This document shows positions 51,231 to 63,289 of a DNA stretch of 64,000 nt, piece by piece (the first letter of the stretch is position 1; each line of letters starts with the position of its first letter). The notes beneath the pieces were generated by a model. The model ran no database searches. It had not been told where the DNA came from and saw only the letters and a list, made by a program, of their open reading frames with translations. This DNA comes from Struthidea cinerea. Its lineage: Eukaryota > Chordata > Aves > Passeriformes > Corcoracidae. A program made the position numbers and the translations under genes. The stretch is taken from contig VZTI01003934.1 in the NCBI GenBank assembly GCA_013397865.1, positions 472,412 through 536,411 on the forward strand, given 5' to 3'.

Positions 51231-52984
51231 CCGCCAGGGCCAGTCGGGTGAGCCAAACTGAATTTAGGCTCAGCTCCCATGCCCATCTCCAAACCATGCG
51301 TCAGGGTGCTCATGCCATCCGCCTGCTGCCGACTGATCGCAGTGGAGGGGTGAAGCATGCCATGTTCTGCCCTTGGGATGGGGTGCATCTGCTTCCTACA
51401 GCTAAAACTGAGCCAGAGCTACATCGTGCTATGAAAGAGGGTAAATCAAAATAAAACCTCCCCCTGACATATTGCGTGTGGTCAGTCTGACAGCGCTGCG
51501 CTCTGTGTGCATGACACACAGCTACCAGGGAAAAGTACAGGAAGAGGTTAGGGATGACAATCTCTCTGGCCTGCAATAAAACAAGAGGCTCTGGCTTAAC
51601 AAGCAGTAAATGTTTCCCAGCTACACAGCACATACTAGGCTGTGCGATGTCTCATCCCCCAGAGTCTGTAGCTGACGCAGCATGGATTAGTGAAACAGGC
51701 ATCAAGGATGGGATGGGTCAGGGAGCTGGGTGCATTTTGCAAAGGATGGTAGGGATAACGCAATTGGGAGCTGAGTCTAGCCAGTCAAATGTGTTCTCCA
51801 TGAGCATTTTGGAATCCTTCCCCTGCAAGCTGGGCTGAACATGGATGTTTTAGTTGGGAAATGTGCTCTTCTTCCCCTGCCACATGGATTGCCTCACCAA
51901 GCTGCCTTTAAGGCATCTAGTCAAGTAGTAGTTAACCTAGGGATGTCAGGGAAGGATAGGAAAGACACTTGGGTGATGGGTGTTTTGGAGATACCCCACT
52001 CCCAGAGCACAGCAGTGCCCTCAGTTACACATAAGCTATTAGTGGCCTCCTGGCACCAGAGGCAGGGCACTTTCTTGGAGCACTCCTTTGGAGCAGGTGG
52101 TACGGATGCTGTCTGCCACTTGGCCCCTGGCAGGTGTCCCTTCTGTCCAGGCCAGAGGGACTTTCAAAGGAGCAACTGCTGTGAGCCAGGCTGGTTGACT
52201 CTTGCCTGCTGATTGAATGGTGGCATTGATTTTGGTGTCCCTCATGGATCTGACATCTGCAGTGGAAAGTCCTGTGACTCCATGAGTGCACTAGCCCTCC
52301 CTCCGCCAGGGGCAGCTCCCAACACTGCTGACCGGCAACACTGCCTGGAGGGTCTAGCTGGACGATGAGCCAAGGCAGTGTCTCTGCCAGCAAGTCCTGC
52401 ACAATTTAGGCAGGACTTAAAGTTCACCTCCCCAGAGACACTCAGAAGGGAAAACAGACATAGCAATACCTCCAGCAGTGGAAAGGCGGGTGAGCGGAAG
52501 ATCTGGGAGGTGCAGTAGGAGGTCAGCCCAGCCCACGCCACTCTGCGCATAGCACACAGATGGGACCGTGGTCTGTTTATCTGTAAACAGGGGCACTGTT
52601 TAGCACAAACATGCAATCAGCCTGAGCCTGGGAAGCTTCACATCCTTCTTGGTAACAGCATGATAGAAAATAAGACCTTGGCTTGTTGCCCTGAGTACAT
52701 TGCTGAAATGGCTGGGTGAGGAGCAAGGAAGAGCTGGAACAGAAAAATTGAGCTTTGATTTTCAACTCTGGTTACCTCAACAATGTAATTTGGGCAGTCC
52801 CAGCACACGAGACCCTTGGAGCTGGGTGTCTGGGGAGGATGCAGAGTCCTAGGACAGCTCTGAAGAACTGCTTTAGCACCCTGCTTTCTTTCTGGGAAAG
52901 CTGTCTGTAACATCTCAGGTTGCACACAGGTACCACTTGAATAGGTACTTACAAGGCATCTTTTACTCTTGTTTACAGGAACAC

Positions 52985-53050
52985 TGTCATCCCCATCTGA
53001 CAAGTGGGGACATGAGGGACAGCAGGATCAAGTGATTGTGCAAGAGCCAA
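52985..53050 (+). mobile_element. MIR/CORE-SINE-like remnant
   Basis: The order 'tcatccccatctgacaagtg', 'ggggacatgagggacag' and 'tcaagtgattgtgcaaga' follows the conserved core of ancient MIR-type SINEs (stopping at 'attatccccattttacagatg', 'gaggaaactgaggcacag', 'gttaagtgacttgcccaagg' in the consensus as I remember it). Similarity is clear but diverged. Such tRNA-derived SINEs were active in early amniotes and survive in birds as short fragments. Neither end of the element is preserved. Confidence 0.45.
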
Positions 53051-54512
53051 AGCCTCAACCTCCACTGGCACAGCTGCTTAGCACAGATCAGAGCCATCTC
53101 TGTGAGTCCCAGGATGTATCTGCCCCAGCAGAAGAGCAACATCCATTTGAGTCTCATATTAGGGAGACTAAGGCCCAGGCTCTTAGGTGATATTAACTCA
53201 TGTAACCCTGTGTGACCCCCTGCTCCTTTTCACCAAATGTGAGCATATCTGCATTAAAGAACTGTCTGCTTCACAGGGAACTGGCAGGAGCAGAACAGCA
53301 CATAGTCCCCTACTGCTGATGGAGAAGGGACATTTCAGTTTCTAGCTGGTGAGAAGCTTTCTACTTACCATCATGGACACAGACAAAACCACTGGACATC
53401 CAGCTACATGAATACAGTAAAGCCTAGGCACGAATGTAATAAAAAACCCCCTGATATGATAAAGCCTGCAATCCTGTCCCATGGATTGAGTTAGTGTTTT
53501 CCCTGCAGTGATTTCTTTTAGTTAGCAAGATTTGTTATAACTTGCATTCATTAGATTCACCAAATGCTGATAATTGGCTCTGTTAACACTCATGCACAGA
53601 CAAGACCATGGTGCTAAAGTTTCATGTGAGGCATCAGCTGCACAGCAAACAGCAAGGGACATAACACTGACTCCTCAGGCATGCGAAAGGCTGTCCCAGA
53701 TTTGAGCATTGATATGGCGATCCTCCTGCTGAGACCTTCCGATTCCCCGCCCACCCTTTACCTGGGGAACCGTTCTGGGAGACAGACTGACCAAGGTGCA
53801 TCCAAACCTAGGTTCTTGGTGTCAAAAAAAAGAATCATGCTGGTCACTTATTTTACAGGAAAATTCCCATTAAACCTCCATTTCCCCTCCTCTTAGGAAC
53901 ATCCATGAGTGACTGGCTCACATTTGCCACAGTATTTCTAAGAGGGGCCTGTGAGCTCTGCAGTTCCTCCCCGGCAGGAAGCCAGAGCAGCACTGCGGTC
54001 TCTCTGCCAGGCCTCGAGGACAGAGTGCAGGAAGGGGGTTTTGGGAGAAAGCAGCCATATTTTTCCACTGCACACAGGTTGGTTTATTCCATACTCTTAT
54101 TCCACTGGAGAAGTCTTTAGAAGAAGAGACGTGCATTAAATTTGCCTCCTTACATTTACCTTGGGGAATCTTTCCAGACATTGTCCCCAACAGCATCTTA
54201 TTTCTGAGACATTAAAAAGCCACCCTATTCAAATGCAAATCAAGTCCTTCCTGACAATAACTGTTGAGTAATTTTGACGTCAATACAAGTGCTCTAGCCG
54301 GACGTTCCAAGAATAGACCTGGTGTTTGGGAACGGAGCAAAAAGGAAGCAACCACAGATAATACACAGGAGCAACTCTTTAAAGGAGAGACTGTGAGGGG
54401 AAGATAGCACAGCTGGGGGTATCAGGTACTAATGTATCAGAGGTTTAGAGCAAGGGACACGCATGGAAAGCTAGACTGGAGAAGGCTGAGGCAAAGGCTC
54501 TCCTCCAACCTC

Positions 54513-54572
54513 GGGTGAAAAAGCTGAGGCTTTCATCTTAGGTGAGTCCACTTGCCCACAGTCAACCCCAAG
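54513..54572 (+). mobile_element. MIR/CORE-SINE-like remnant
   Basis: The stretch contains 'gaaaaagctgaggc' followed by 'ggtgagtccacttgcccaca' and 'gtca', in the order and spacing of the MIR core. It is on the same strand as the fragments at 53.0 and 55.4 kb. It is too short to classify without an alignment. Confidence 0.4.
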
Positions 54573-55378
54573 CTCTTTCCCTTAGGCTGAATTTTGACAA
54601 AGGTTTGTACACTTGGAGCTTGCTTAGGTGCCTCTGCTCTGTGCTATGTTATACAATGTGCCCTCTGGAAGTTTTCTTCTGCCAAGTGCGTGCTTTTATG
54701 CTCCTAAGGCTGGTTGCAGACAGGACACACAACTTGTTGCCTTCAGAGGGAAAGTCTTTCAACCAGAACTTGATACCAAAAAGTACATTCAGCCACAGCA
54801 CTAGCCCACCCCAAGCAAGAGATGCACACAGATGATACGGCTGATGGGTTGATAGAGCAAACTGCTGGCCCCCCAAGGCTCTGCAAGGCAAATAGCATGC
54901 TCTAAAGCTGAAGTAGACCCCTTAGGAAACATGATCCAGCAGAGATGCCATTGATGTGCCTGCATGATCAGAGGGATACATGCAGGGCTTCCCGAGTGCT
55001 GTGGCATTTGAGCACTATTTGGAATACAATGGCCTTTCTGCCCGTTTTGGAAATTTCTGACATTCTAAGTACAATTGTATTTGTAATGGTTACATCTGGC
55101 CTTTCTGATCTGCTTGCTCATCAGCCAGTAGAGAGCCCTCAGGTACAAATCTCCTCTTAGCTCTGCCCTGTTCCACTACTTCATCTTGTGCTAATTAATC
55201 ACTGAGGTCTCCGAGCTTTATAGCATTAACGCATTCACATCTCAAAAATCTCCCTTTCCCATTCACAATGAGTTGCATTTTTATCTGCTAGGGACTAAGT
55301 AATCAGTGAAGCCTGAAACCACCACATTATGGTAGGCAATGATTTTATCACCATTCTTTTGCAAAGCTGACATCCAAA

Positions 55379-55425
55379 TTCACAAGGCAAAGCAGTGACA
55401 GAGATGGGGAATAGACATGATGTTC
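55379..55425 (+). mobile_element. MIR-like remnant, 3' half
   Basis: The segment 'cacaaggcaaagcagtgaca' followed by 'gagatggggaatagaca' resembles the part of MIR downstream of the core that reads roughly 'cacagcaagtcagtggcaga, gctgggaatagaa' in the consensus as I remember it. The element is diverged, partial and on the plus strand. Confidence 0.4.
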
Positions 55426-56103
55426 AAACCTTTAGTTCTCCTGTAGCCACTAGCAAGCATTCTTCATGAAAATGCTTTCTCATTATTTCACGCAATCCCA
55501 AGCATAACCTCAGCAGTTGGGAGCCCACCTTTAGTCATGGGTGGGACCAGATTTATCCTGAGGGCCCTTCTGCTCATTTCTAGGAGACTACAGATCTTCT
55601 CTTTCTACTAAAAAGTGGCATGGTAAAATGCTAACGTGCTAAACAAAAAGGTGTCATCAGTCAGTTTATGCCCAGTCAAGAACAACTCATCAGTAGATGG
55701 CACCTTCAGTTCTTTGTGGCCTGCTTCTCTTCCATATCTTGGAGGACAACATCACATACCTACATCATGAGGGAGCTGCACTGCATATGCTCCCAAACAT
55801 GTTCCCCTCTCCCCATACATTTTCTGTCAGCTGTGGATTTCTTAGAGGGGAGAGTGAGGACATGGTTACTGGGGCATGCAACCCCTGTTCTGTCGCGGCC
55901 TTGTGTGATGTGCTACAGACCATGGCACAGAGTGACCACATAGCTGCACAACCTCCCAACCAGACCTGGCCCTAGCTTCTCGCCTGAACACTGGTGTTCC
56001 CACCTTGGCTGTGCACAGGGAAGGGAAAAACACCTTCTGGGTTTCCTATTTAATCCCTCCTTTCATCTTCCTACAGATTTGGAAACATTTCAGTACATTT
56101 AAA

Positions 56104-56114
56104 GGGGGGGGGGG
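56104..56114 (+). repeat. Homopolymer G run, 11 bp
   Basis: Eleven consecutive G residues follow 'catttaaa'. This is a simple repeat that is prone to length variation and sequencing error. No gene is associated with it. Confidence 0.9.
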
Positions 56115-56939
56115 AGCCATATTCCCAGTAAATGTAGCTTTATCAGGCGGGAAAAAAGAGAGATGGCAGTAAACAAAGAGCACAATTGCTGAAGCACAGT
56201 TGACATAAGGACCCCAAAAGAAGTGCTGACTTCACCCTTTCTTACGAATATGTTCGATATTGCTCATACACAGAAGGCTACTGTCAGGAAATGGAGCACC
56301 ATGTAACCCTGCTGCAGATCCTCCTGCTGGCTGCGGGGCCCCTGGCAGCTAGACCCCTGCCTTGCCTTTGGGCAAGGAACGACATGGGCTGTCCCAGGCT
56401 GGGGGGCCGGCTCTGGGTGCCCTATGCACTCCCTCATGCACCTGGGCCTCTCTAAGCCACTTCCAGACAAGGCCCTACCCTGCACCAGGGTCCAGACTTC
56501 CTTCAGCTGTATAAAAGAGGGAAACCAGCTCCTGAAACCCTGGGCTGATTTTATCTGGACCCTGCAGGTACAAAAACTATCCCCAGGCTCCCACAACCCA
56601 GGCTTACCATCTTAAAAAGTTCACTTCATGTTTAAGGTGGAGAGACACCTCAGATGTTCTTCAGACACCCAGTTTCCTTCTCTGGGATGCCTCCAGAAAC
56701 CTCTCAAATAATCTTCATGCCTGGGTGAGACCAGGCAGACCGGCATCCCCAGCCAGCCATTCCCACCGCTCCCTGCCGCCCCCAAGCTCCTTCCCTCGCT
56801 CCCCATGACTGACTGCTGGTGTCTGTGGCATGTGGCCGCCCCCTCCCTGCGGGATCCCACGCTCCCAGGGGAGATGCAGGGCCGAGCCCAGCACACACGG
56901 GCGCCTGTCTGCGGCAGGCAGGGGCAGCGGGCAGGCAGC

Positions 56940-56959
56940 GGGCAGCGGGCCGGGCCGGG
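56940..56959 (+). other. G-quadruplex motif in the CpG island
   Basis: Four GGG runs at 56,940-56,942, 56,947-56,949, 56,952-56,954 and 56,957-56,959 are separated by loops of 4, 2 and 2 bases, which fits the G3+N1-7 rule. A further G4 run at 56,921-56,924 and a GGG at 56,929-56,931 lie just upstream. The motif falls in the GC-richest part of the CpG island, where such structures are common near transcription starts. Confidence 0.7.
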
Positions 56960-57100
56960 CGCGCAGCGCAGGAAGCACCTGCTCCTGAAGTGACGGCTCT
57001 CTTATCTGACCCCAGTCACATCAGGTGGCTTCCTTGTTTGCCTTGGCAGAAGGCCCCCGCGGCCCCCTCCGGCTGCCACTGGCGAGCTGCTCCTCCGCTC

Positions 57101-57129
57101 CTTTTTTTTTTTCCTCCCGAAAAAAAAAG
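57101..57129 (+). repeat. T11/A9 foldback with short GC-rich loop
   Basis: Eleven T (57,102-57,112) and nine A (57,120-57,128) are separated by 'cctcccg', and a flanking C and G extend the pairing. The homopolymer pair sits inside the CpG-rich segment. It could be chance, but it makes a clean hairpin and a likely trouble spot for sequencing. Confidence 0.75.
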
Positions 57130-58264
57130 CACCCATTGATCTGAAGAGAAAAATGCCCAGAGACGTTCCCAGTGCACAGCTCTGGCCCCCACTTTCCCTG
57201 CCTGGGGCAACGGTGGGGAGTAGGGGTGAGTGGCATGGGATGCAACCCCTCAGTCCCACACTAAAGCTGTCGATGTGCTTGGCCACCATGCAATGCAGGT
57301 TCCTCTCTCCCGTGAAAAAACAGAGAATGAGGATCGCTGTGCAGGGGTCGTGAATGGTGGGCGGCTGTTGGACCCATTGTGGGCAACGGGAGAGGGACAC
57401 AACTTTCCGCAGACCAAGGGTCATCACGTGGGCCCATGGCTACCTCGAGCCAGAGTGTCAGGGCTTTAACAAATCGAATCAACGCTCGTGGTTCCTCTTC
57501 CTTCCCGCCTCGGTCCCTCCCTTGGTCTGGATGATTTACTGAACGACGGCTGGTGCCGGCTGCAGGGCGGCCGTGCCGGAGGCCTCCCCCAGGCAGCATC
57601 AGGGGAGAGCCCACCTGGCCACACCAAGGTGCCGCATGGCATCCCGCCACCATTCTGGGAGCCTGGAGCTTTCAGGAGCAATTCCCCGCATCTCTTTCCA
57701 GCTCTGCCCCAGGGGCAAATCACAAGGCTGAGAGGGGCCTGGGCATTTGTGCTGATCTGCATTTCAGCCACAGAAGTTGGCCGAACTCCAAGACGGTGCC
57801 GTTTTCAGTTTGACATCCACCTCTTAAATAATTTTCAAAATAAATTTAACCACGAGGTTAGATACTGGCACATTGAAATGTAGCACTTCTGCCCTGTAAA
57901 GATAAGAACAGACTCAGAGCACACACATATTTTAAAACCATACCCTGGTCAACAGTCCCCTGTAAGTTTTAGAAGTGTGACAGAAATTGTTTGGCTTTGG
58001 ATTTTATGAGACATACAAAGAACAGTGAACAGTCTTGCAACATATTTTCCTTTTTTTTTTTTACCTAATCCTTAGTCTTAGACTCTTCTGAAAATAATCT
58101 CTCCAGCAGCAAAGTTTGCAATGAAAAAACCCACAGAAGAAACTTTTCATAGTTAACATACTATGCAAAGAGGACCAGTAAGATAATAATAGGGCTGAAT
58201 ATTCATTATGTTAATCAAATGTTAATAAACCATGAGATAGTGTGCAGCTCAGTTTGGCTCTCAT

Positions 58265-58335
58265 CTCCATCTTTCTTCCTTTCTTGTCTGCTTGCTTCTC
58301 TCCTCCTTTCTTCTTTTTTGCTTCTCCTCCTGTCC
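58265..58335 (+). repeat. Pyrimidine-rich (CT) tract
   Basis: This imperfect TC/TTC/CTT-rich stretch of about 70 bases has only a few interrupting G and A residues. Comparable shorter CT tracts occur at 3,746-3,770 and 36,344-36,374. Confidence 0.8.
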
Positions 58336-58338
58336 TAG

Positions 58339-58433
58339 GAGCAGAGCTTGGGGAAGCTGTCTTGATCAAGATGACAAACATTCAGATTGAAAGCATTATT
58401 TAGTTAAAGGAGTTCTGAAAATAGTAAACACTG
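58339..58433 (+). other. Candidate terminal or noncoding exon after strong acceptor-like site
   Basis: A pyrimidine-dominated tract of roughly 70 bases (about 58,265-58,335) ends in 'tgtcctag|gagcag', the strongest 3' splice-site look-alike I noticed. One downstream frame runs from 58,340 to a TAG at 58,401-58,403 and contains 'GEAVLIKMTNIQIESII', so a short terminal coding exon is conceivable. A weak donor-like ATA|GTAAAC follows at 58,434. The other two frames hit stops quickly. The simpler explanation is a CT-rich simple repeat that happens to end in AG. Confidence 0.15.
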
Positions 58434-58717
58434 TCAAACAGATGTGCAACATCTGTGTAGTTCAGGCAGTTAGTGAGTATTTCTACTCCAACCTTGGGGA
58501 AGCCTCAGGTCCAGAAACAGACAATAGTCGATAATTGGAGAAGCCCCAAGCAGATGTGTTCAGCTATGCCATATTCAAGACATGAATAATTAAAAGTGAA
58601 GACTACCTCACACAACTGTCACCTTAAAATGGAATAATAGTTATGTTTGGGTATCAGTCAGCCTCACAGTTATGTGGACAGTATTTTCATTTCACTGTAT
58701 TAATTATGTAAGAAAAC

Positions 58718-58731
58718 AAAAAAAAAAAAAA
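58718..58731 (+). repeat. Homopolymer A run, about 14 bp
   Basis: About fourteen A residues are flanked by 'aagaaaac' and 'ccaaaccac'. There is no upstream element. A 12-bp T run lies at 58,051-58,062, and T runs of 11 bp lie at 33,930-33,940 and 63,849-63,859. Confidence 0.85.
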
Positions 58732-60569
58732 CCAAACCACAAGGCAACACGCTCATGATCAGTAAGAACAAAGGTTTGGGTATAATATCTGTAACCAGAG
58801 ATGCACCAACATTGTGTGTCTCTAGTTTCAGATAATCACCTGGTGTCAAATCCTTTGTGCTGGGGGTGTGCCGCAGAGCAAGGGATAAGAGACTAAAGCA
58901 GTGTGCAGTGCTGAAATACAACCCGGCAGGCGACCCTCTTCCTCTCTCTCCAGCAGGATCCTGCCTTAGCTATACCATGTCTGCTACAGCAGCAGGCTTC
59001 CTCTTTGTCTCCTCCACGAGTAGCCAGCTGAGCAGTCAGCCAAGCAGTGTTACTCTGAACACAGTGTGTTGTGCCCAAGCAGCTCTGGGATGCCTCTTTC
59101 AGCAGCGGCCTGATGGCTGGGGGTGCTATGTGCCCGTGGTCCCTGAGCTGGGGAATCCTCACTCTGGGGACATGCAGCTCTAGTCCCCTTTGCTCTGATG
59201 ATATTTAGGTGAGCGCAGCATTGGTCTTGTTCTCTTTGGGCAGCAAAGAGACCGCTCAGGGAACAGCAGAGACACAGCCCTACAGGTCTTGGAGGAGCCC
59301 GTACAGTGCTTTAGCTCCTTGGTCCCCAGCACTGGAGGCTCAGGGTCTGTCAGCAGCACAGTTATGGGAGGCTTGGTCTTTCTCTGCCAGCTGAGCTCTG
59401 GGTGGCCGGGTCAGAGCTGCCCTGACCTGGGCTTTCATCACATGTCATGTCGTGAGAGTCACTCAGCAACTGCCCCGTGGGAGATGAATACTAACCTCAC
59501 TAAGTATTGCTGGAAAGGCTGTAGGGTCACTGCAGCAGCCCTGCAGGCTTGTTCAGGGCAGGCCACAGCGAAGGTCGAGTTAGGAAGAGGTGGGCTGTGT
59601 TGGTGGCCCCAGTGAAGGCACAAGCCTTCTGCCAGCCCAGAGGAGGGAGAATGCAGTGCCACAGCTCACTCTGGGTGTTCACATGACTGCTGGCACCAAG
59701 GGACCACGTCCAGCTCTCTTGTTTCTGTCACAGCAATCCAGAACAGCTGTAAGGTACAAAAGGCAGCAGTGGTATGCAAGCCCCGCTTGCTTGATCTGCA
59801 GCTACGCTCAAAGAAGCTGTGCTCTCTCTGAGCCCCAAACCCTGAGTATCCCTCTCTGTGGAGAGACAGAAACACCAGCTCCTGCAGGCATGCTGCCTCT
59901 ATAGCCCTTATTTCTTCTCTGTGACCATGCACGTGCCCGCTCCTCACTCTGCCTCTTGACAAAGGTCAACAAAGCATGGACACCCAGACTCATCGCGCTG
60001 CTGCCCCACACTGCTGCAGGACCTGCTCGCTGTGCTGTGCCCACCGGAACTTCCCAAGCAGCAGCAGGGCATTTTCATCAGGCCAGCTGAAACCAGCAGT
60101 TTTGCTTTCTGGATCCTGGGTGTTTGCACTGCTCTGTGAGATCAGGAACTCTGCCGGGAAAGGTCCCTTGGTACTGGAGAAGCTGCCTGCTGGGTGGGCA
60201 GCCAGCAGACTGTGAAATAGCTACAATTTTCAAGATTGTAGCTTGGGAGTATGCACTGGTCAAGGGATGGGAAGGAGCTGCAGTCCCCTTTGTACTGAGG
60301 GACTTGCACATGGCCTGGCCTTTGCCAAACTGACCCCAAACGAATATTTCCCATTACGCTCAGCCTAGAACACATAGTGAAGCTGATCCATCTGGACTTG
60401 CCTTAATTTGTCACTGGCATTAACTTTCTTGGCCATATTTGCTTTTCTCTCCCACTTTATAAAATCCACTTCATTGCCCATACTCCCCCTTCCCATCAGT
60501 TTCTGCCTCAGATCTGCTGGCTTTTTCATGTGGTTCATGCTGTACCCTCACCACTGTGAAGGTAAAAAC

Positions 60570-60601
60570 AAAAAGAAAAAAAAAAGGAAAGAAAGAGAAA
60601 A
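60570..60601 (+). repeat. A-rich homopurine tract
   Basis: About 32 uninterrupted purines, mostly A with scattered G. No target-site duplication or upstream retro-element body is recognisable, so I do not call it a retrotransposon tail. Confidence 0.8.
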
Positions 60602-63252
60602 TAAGAAGACCTCCCAGGAAGATGTTTTCAAAATACAAACAACTTTTTTTCACGCAGCTCCACTGCTCATAGTTATTTTGGGAAGAAATCAGCCTTATCA
60701 GCTCTACACATCTTCCAAATGTGTAGGAATCCAGGTGGATGGATGCCAGACAGAGCATTCTTAGGCATGTATGAAAGCTGCTGCCCTCAGGATGCCCCCC
60801 AAGCCCCTGCTCTGAGAGACAGAAATGCTCCTGCCTTCCTTGATGCAACTTCCAACCAGGATGAATATTTTAACTGTCCAGGTGTTTTCTTGGGAACCAG
60901 TGCCAGTCTGGCTGAATGCCCATGTGCATTGCCTTCACTTTTGCCTGTCTCTGATGGGCTGCCTGTCAAGGGAAGAGGTGGGACTACAGGGTTCCCTGTG
61001 TGATGATGTTAGCTGGTGGCTCTGCAGCGGAACAATTTAGCCAAGTTGCTTGTCTAAACAGAGCCTATACCTGGATACCAGGGGCTGAAGGAAGGTGCTG
61101 GTGTGCAAGAAGAAGCTGGGTGCAAGCCTGTGGCTGCTGCTGGGGAGGGCTTTGGGGTTTTTTCTTAGGCCAGGTTTCTGCGTTTGTTTTGTCAGAGCTG
61201 GGGTGCTGGTGACACTGTGGGCAGAGTTCAGGACATCACCAGAAACTGAATTTCTGAATTCATTTGTGTTGAAATAACAGAGGCAATTCCCTCTCAGCAT
61301 GCCACATTCTACCCACTCAGCTGGCCTTGCTGAGGCTATGGGGCTCTGCTTCCTCCAACTCATCCCTGGAGTCCCAACTCTCCCCAGAAGCAGTCGGGGA
61401 GCAGCAGATATCAAGTTTCTTCGCTCACTGGGGCTGGAGACATCTGCCTTCTTCAACCCTTTGCAGAACACAGGAGAAGAGAAGAAGCTCAGCCTGTTCT
61501 GATGCTCTTACACCAATCAGGTGCTCCCTCAGGGAATATCTCCACAGCAAGAAGAACAGGATACAACCATAGCAGTTCCCTACCCCAGTTAATGTCACAT
61601 CCCCAGGGACAGAGACAGCAGTGCTCAGGCCAGGTCCACCTTGCCCATTGCAGAGGAGTGCAAAAGCAGGCTGGAAGAGAGGAAGCACACACTGACTGAG
61701 TCACAGTGCATGGCTGCTACAGCAGGACTCTTTCATAAGCAAGACAAGGCTCCATCCCTTCATGAAAGCCAAAAGCAAGCACAACTACTTTGAAGGAGGT
61801 AGATCATGGAGTCCCATCTGCATGAAGTACAGCAGAGTATTTCCCTGCAGTACTTCTCCTCCATCAAAAATGCACATACTCCTCTTCTGCCAAGCAGAGC
61901 CTGCCCTGCACGTAACACACCCAGCACAAAGTGACTTAGGAAAGCTCACTGTGTCCTCAAGTCCATGTGGCATTGAGAATGCTGTGACAGTCAAGATGCA
62001 AGTTCCCTGGCCATCATGCAGGGTATCATATTCCCTCTTGAGGCACCTGGTCCTGATTCTCCATTTCTCACCCCATCATTCTACTCCAGAGGCTTATTTG
62101 TTTTGCCCCTCATCAGAATATGCATGTTTAAGCTGAGAAAGCAAAACAGCTGACTCAACAGCTGCTGGATTTGGGAAAGGGGAAGGGAGGGATAGGCTTT
62201 CAGTTTTGACTTTTAACCACAAAATGCACATTGGATTCTTTCTGCCAAAAGTGACAAGAAACAAAGCCATAGGTCTTTGCTGGAAACAGAAGGAGAAAAT
62301 AACGGAGAAGATATTCCCTGATGCTTGTGTTTCTCTGGTATTTTTTGGTAAGAGCAGTGAGAGGATACAATGGATCAGGAAGGAGAAGGTACTGCTGTCC
62401 TCCACTCAGCTGAGCAGAAGAGGGCTACAACTATGTACATACAGTGAGCTGAGCAGTAGACTCGAAAGTGGACTGAAGTCCACTGTATCCTTAGGCCTCC
62501 TGCTTTTATCCATCTTTTTGGCTGTTGCACCAAGTATCCATACCATGCCTTGGAAGGTCTGAGCTTTTTGCTCAGGTCTGACCAGGTTGGTGGAAAGCCA
62601 ACAGGAGAGAGCTCAGCATCAGGTCTGATGTTTCCAAACCCTGCTAATGCACATGAAGGGCATTACCTTAATGGCTCCAGCACTATCCAGCATACCCAGT
62701 ATTACACCCAAATATCCTGGCAGGAGAGGTGCCTGCCTTGTGCTGTGGTCTTTGCCAGAAGGACACCCCCCCACCAGATTATTAATTCAGGACCCACTAA
62801 CACCCACCATTCTGCTTACTGAGTCTGAAACACTTTTTACTCTTTCCTCACTCAGGAAATCATGTGCCATTTGAAGGCAGAGGGACCACGTGATGTACGA
62901 GTAGGGGTGAAGCTCTGCAGAGCTGCTGACTTGGCATAGGGCTTTTAGAGTGGTTTGTGTCTGTAGATGACGTTTTGCATCTGAACTCCCCAGAGATGCC
63001 TTCCTGTCTCCATGGCAGTCAAGACCTATGGAAAACACCAAGTCATTCACCCAGTGAGGATGCCAATGAGCTCTAATAGACTCTGTGTCCGTATGGATAG
63101 GAACACCCTCGTGGACCTTCTTTCAAAAGAGGAGAAATACTTTGTTAGCAGGAGAAAAGGCTACTTCTGGGCAGCATATCCTTGACTGTCTCTGACAGGG
63201 TAGCACTACTCAGTAGGAAACGCTCTTTTGGATCCATTTGGTCTATAAACAG

Positions 63253-63289
63253 AAACAAGGAAGGAAGGAAAGAGAGGAGAGAAGGACAT
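63253..63289 (+). repeat. GGAA-rich purine tract
   Basis: Three to four GGAA/GGAAG units are followed by 'agagaggagagaagga', forming a purine-rich simple repeat. GGAA repeats can bind ETS-family factors, but this array is very short. Confidence 0.6.

Larger units (their letters stand above)
45294..52984. other. Noncoding stretch with two minisatellites
   Basis: The 14-bp repeat at 46.9 kb and the 25-bp repeat at 51.2 kb are the only clear structures. The region around 47.7-50.6 kb is A/T-rich and has short TA runs (for example near 49,515-49,527). No gene, RNA or complete mobile element is recognised. The 250-codon frame at 50,702-51,454 is discussed under rejected items. Confidence 0.65.
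56820..57800. promoter_or_regulatory. CpG-island-like segment, possible promoter or enhancer
   Basis: This is the densest CpG cluster in a window that is otherwise CpG-poor. CpGs recur from about 56,830 ('gtggccgcc') through the G/C-rich core at 56,885-56,995 and on to about 57,800 ('aagacggtgccg'). Within it are a G-quadruplex motif at 56,940-56,959, a GATA-type site in 'ctcttatctgac' near 57,000, and a palindromic E-box CACGTG at 57,425-57,430. In birds, unmethylated CpG islands commonly mark promoters or first exons. Open frames occur on both strands (for example 56,715-56,978 minus and 57,488-57,883 plus). They have GC-driven composition and no recognised domain, so I do not call them genes. 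The direction of any transcription is not evident. CpG counts were judged by eye, so the edges are approximate. Confidence 0.6.

Noticed and set aside
50702..51454. 250-codon plus-strand open frame, the longest in the window
   Set aside because: It runs through a 25-bp minisatellite whose period is not a multiple of three, is biased to Ser/Pro/Ala/Cys by GC-rich composition, and shows no domain. A second plus frame (50,884-51,261) is open across the same DNA.
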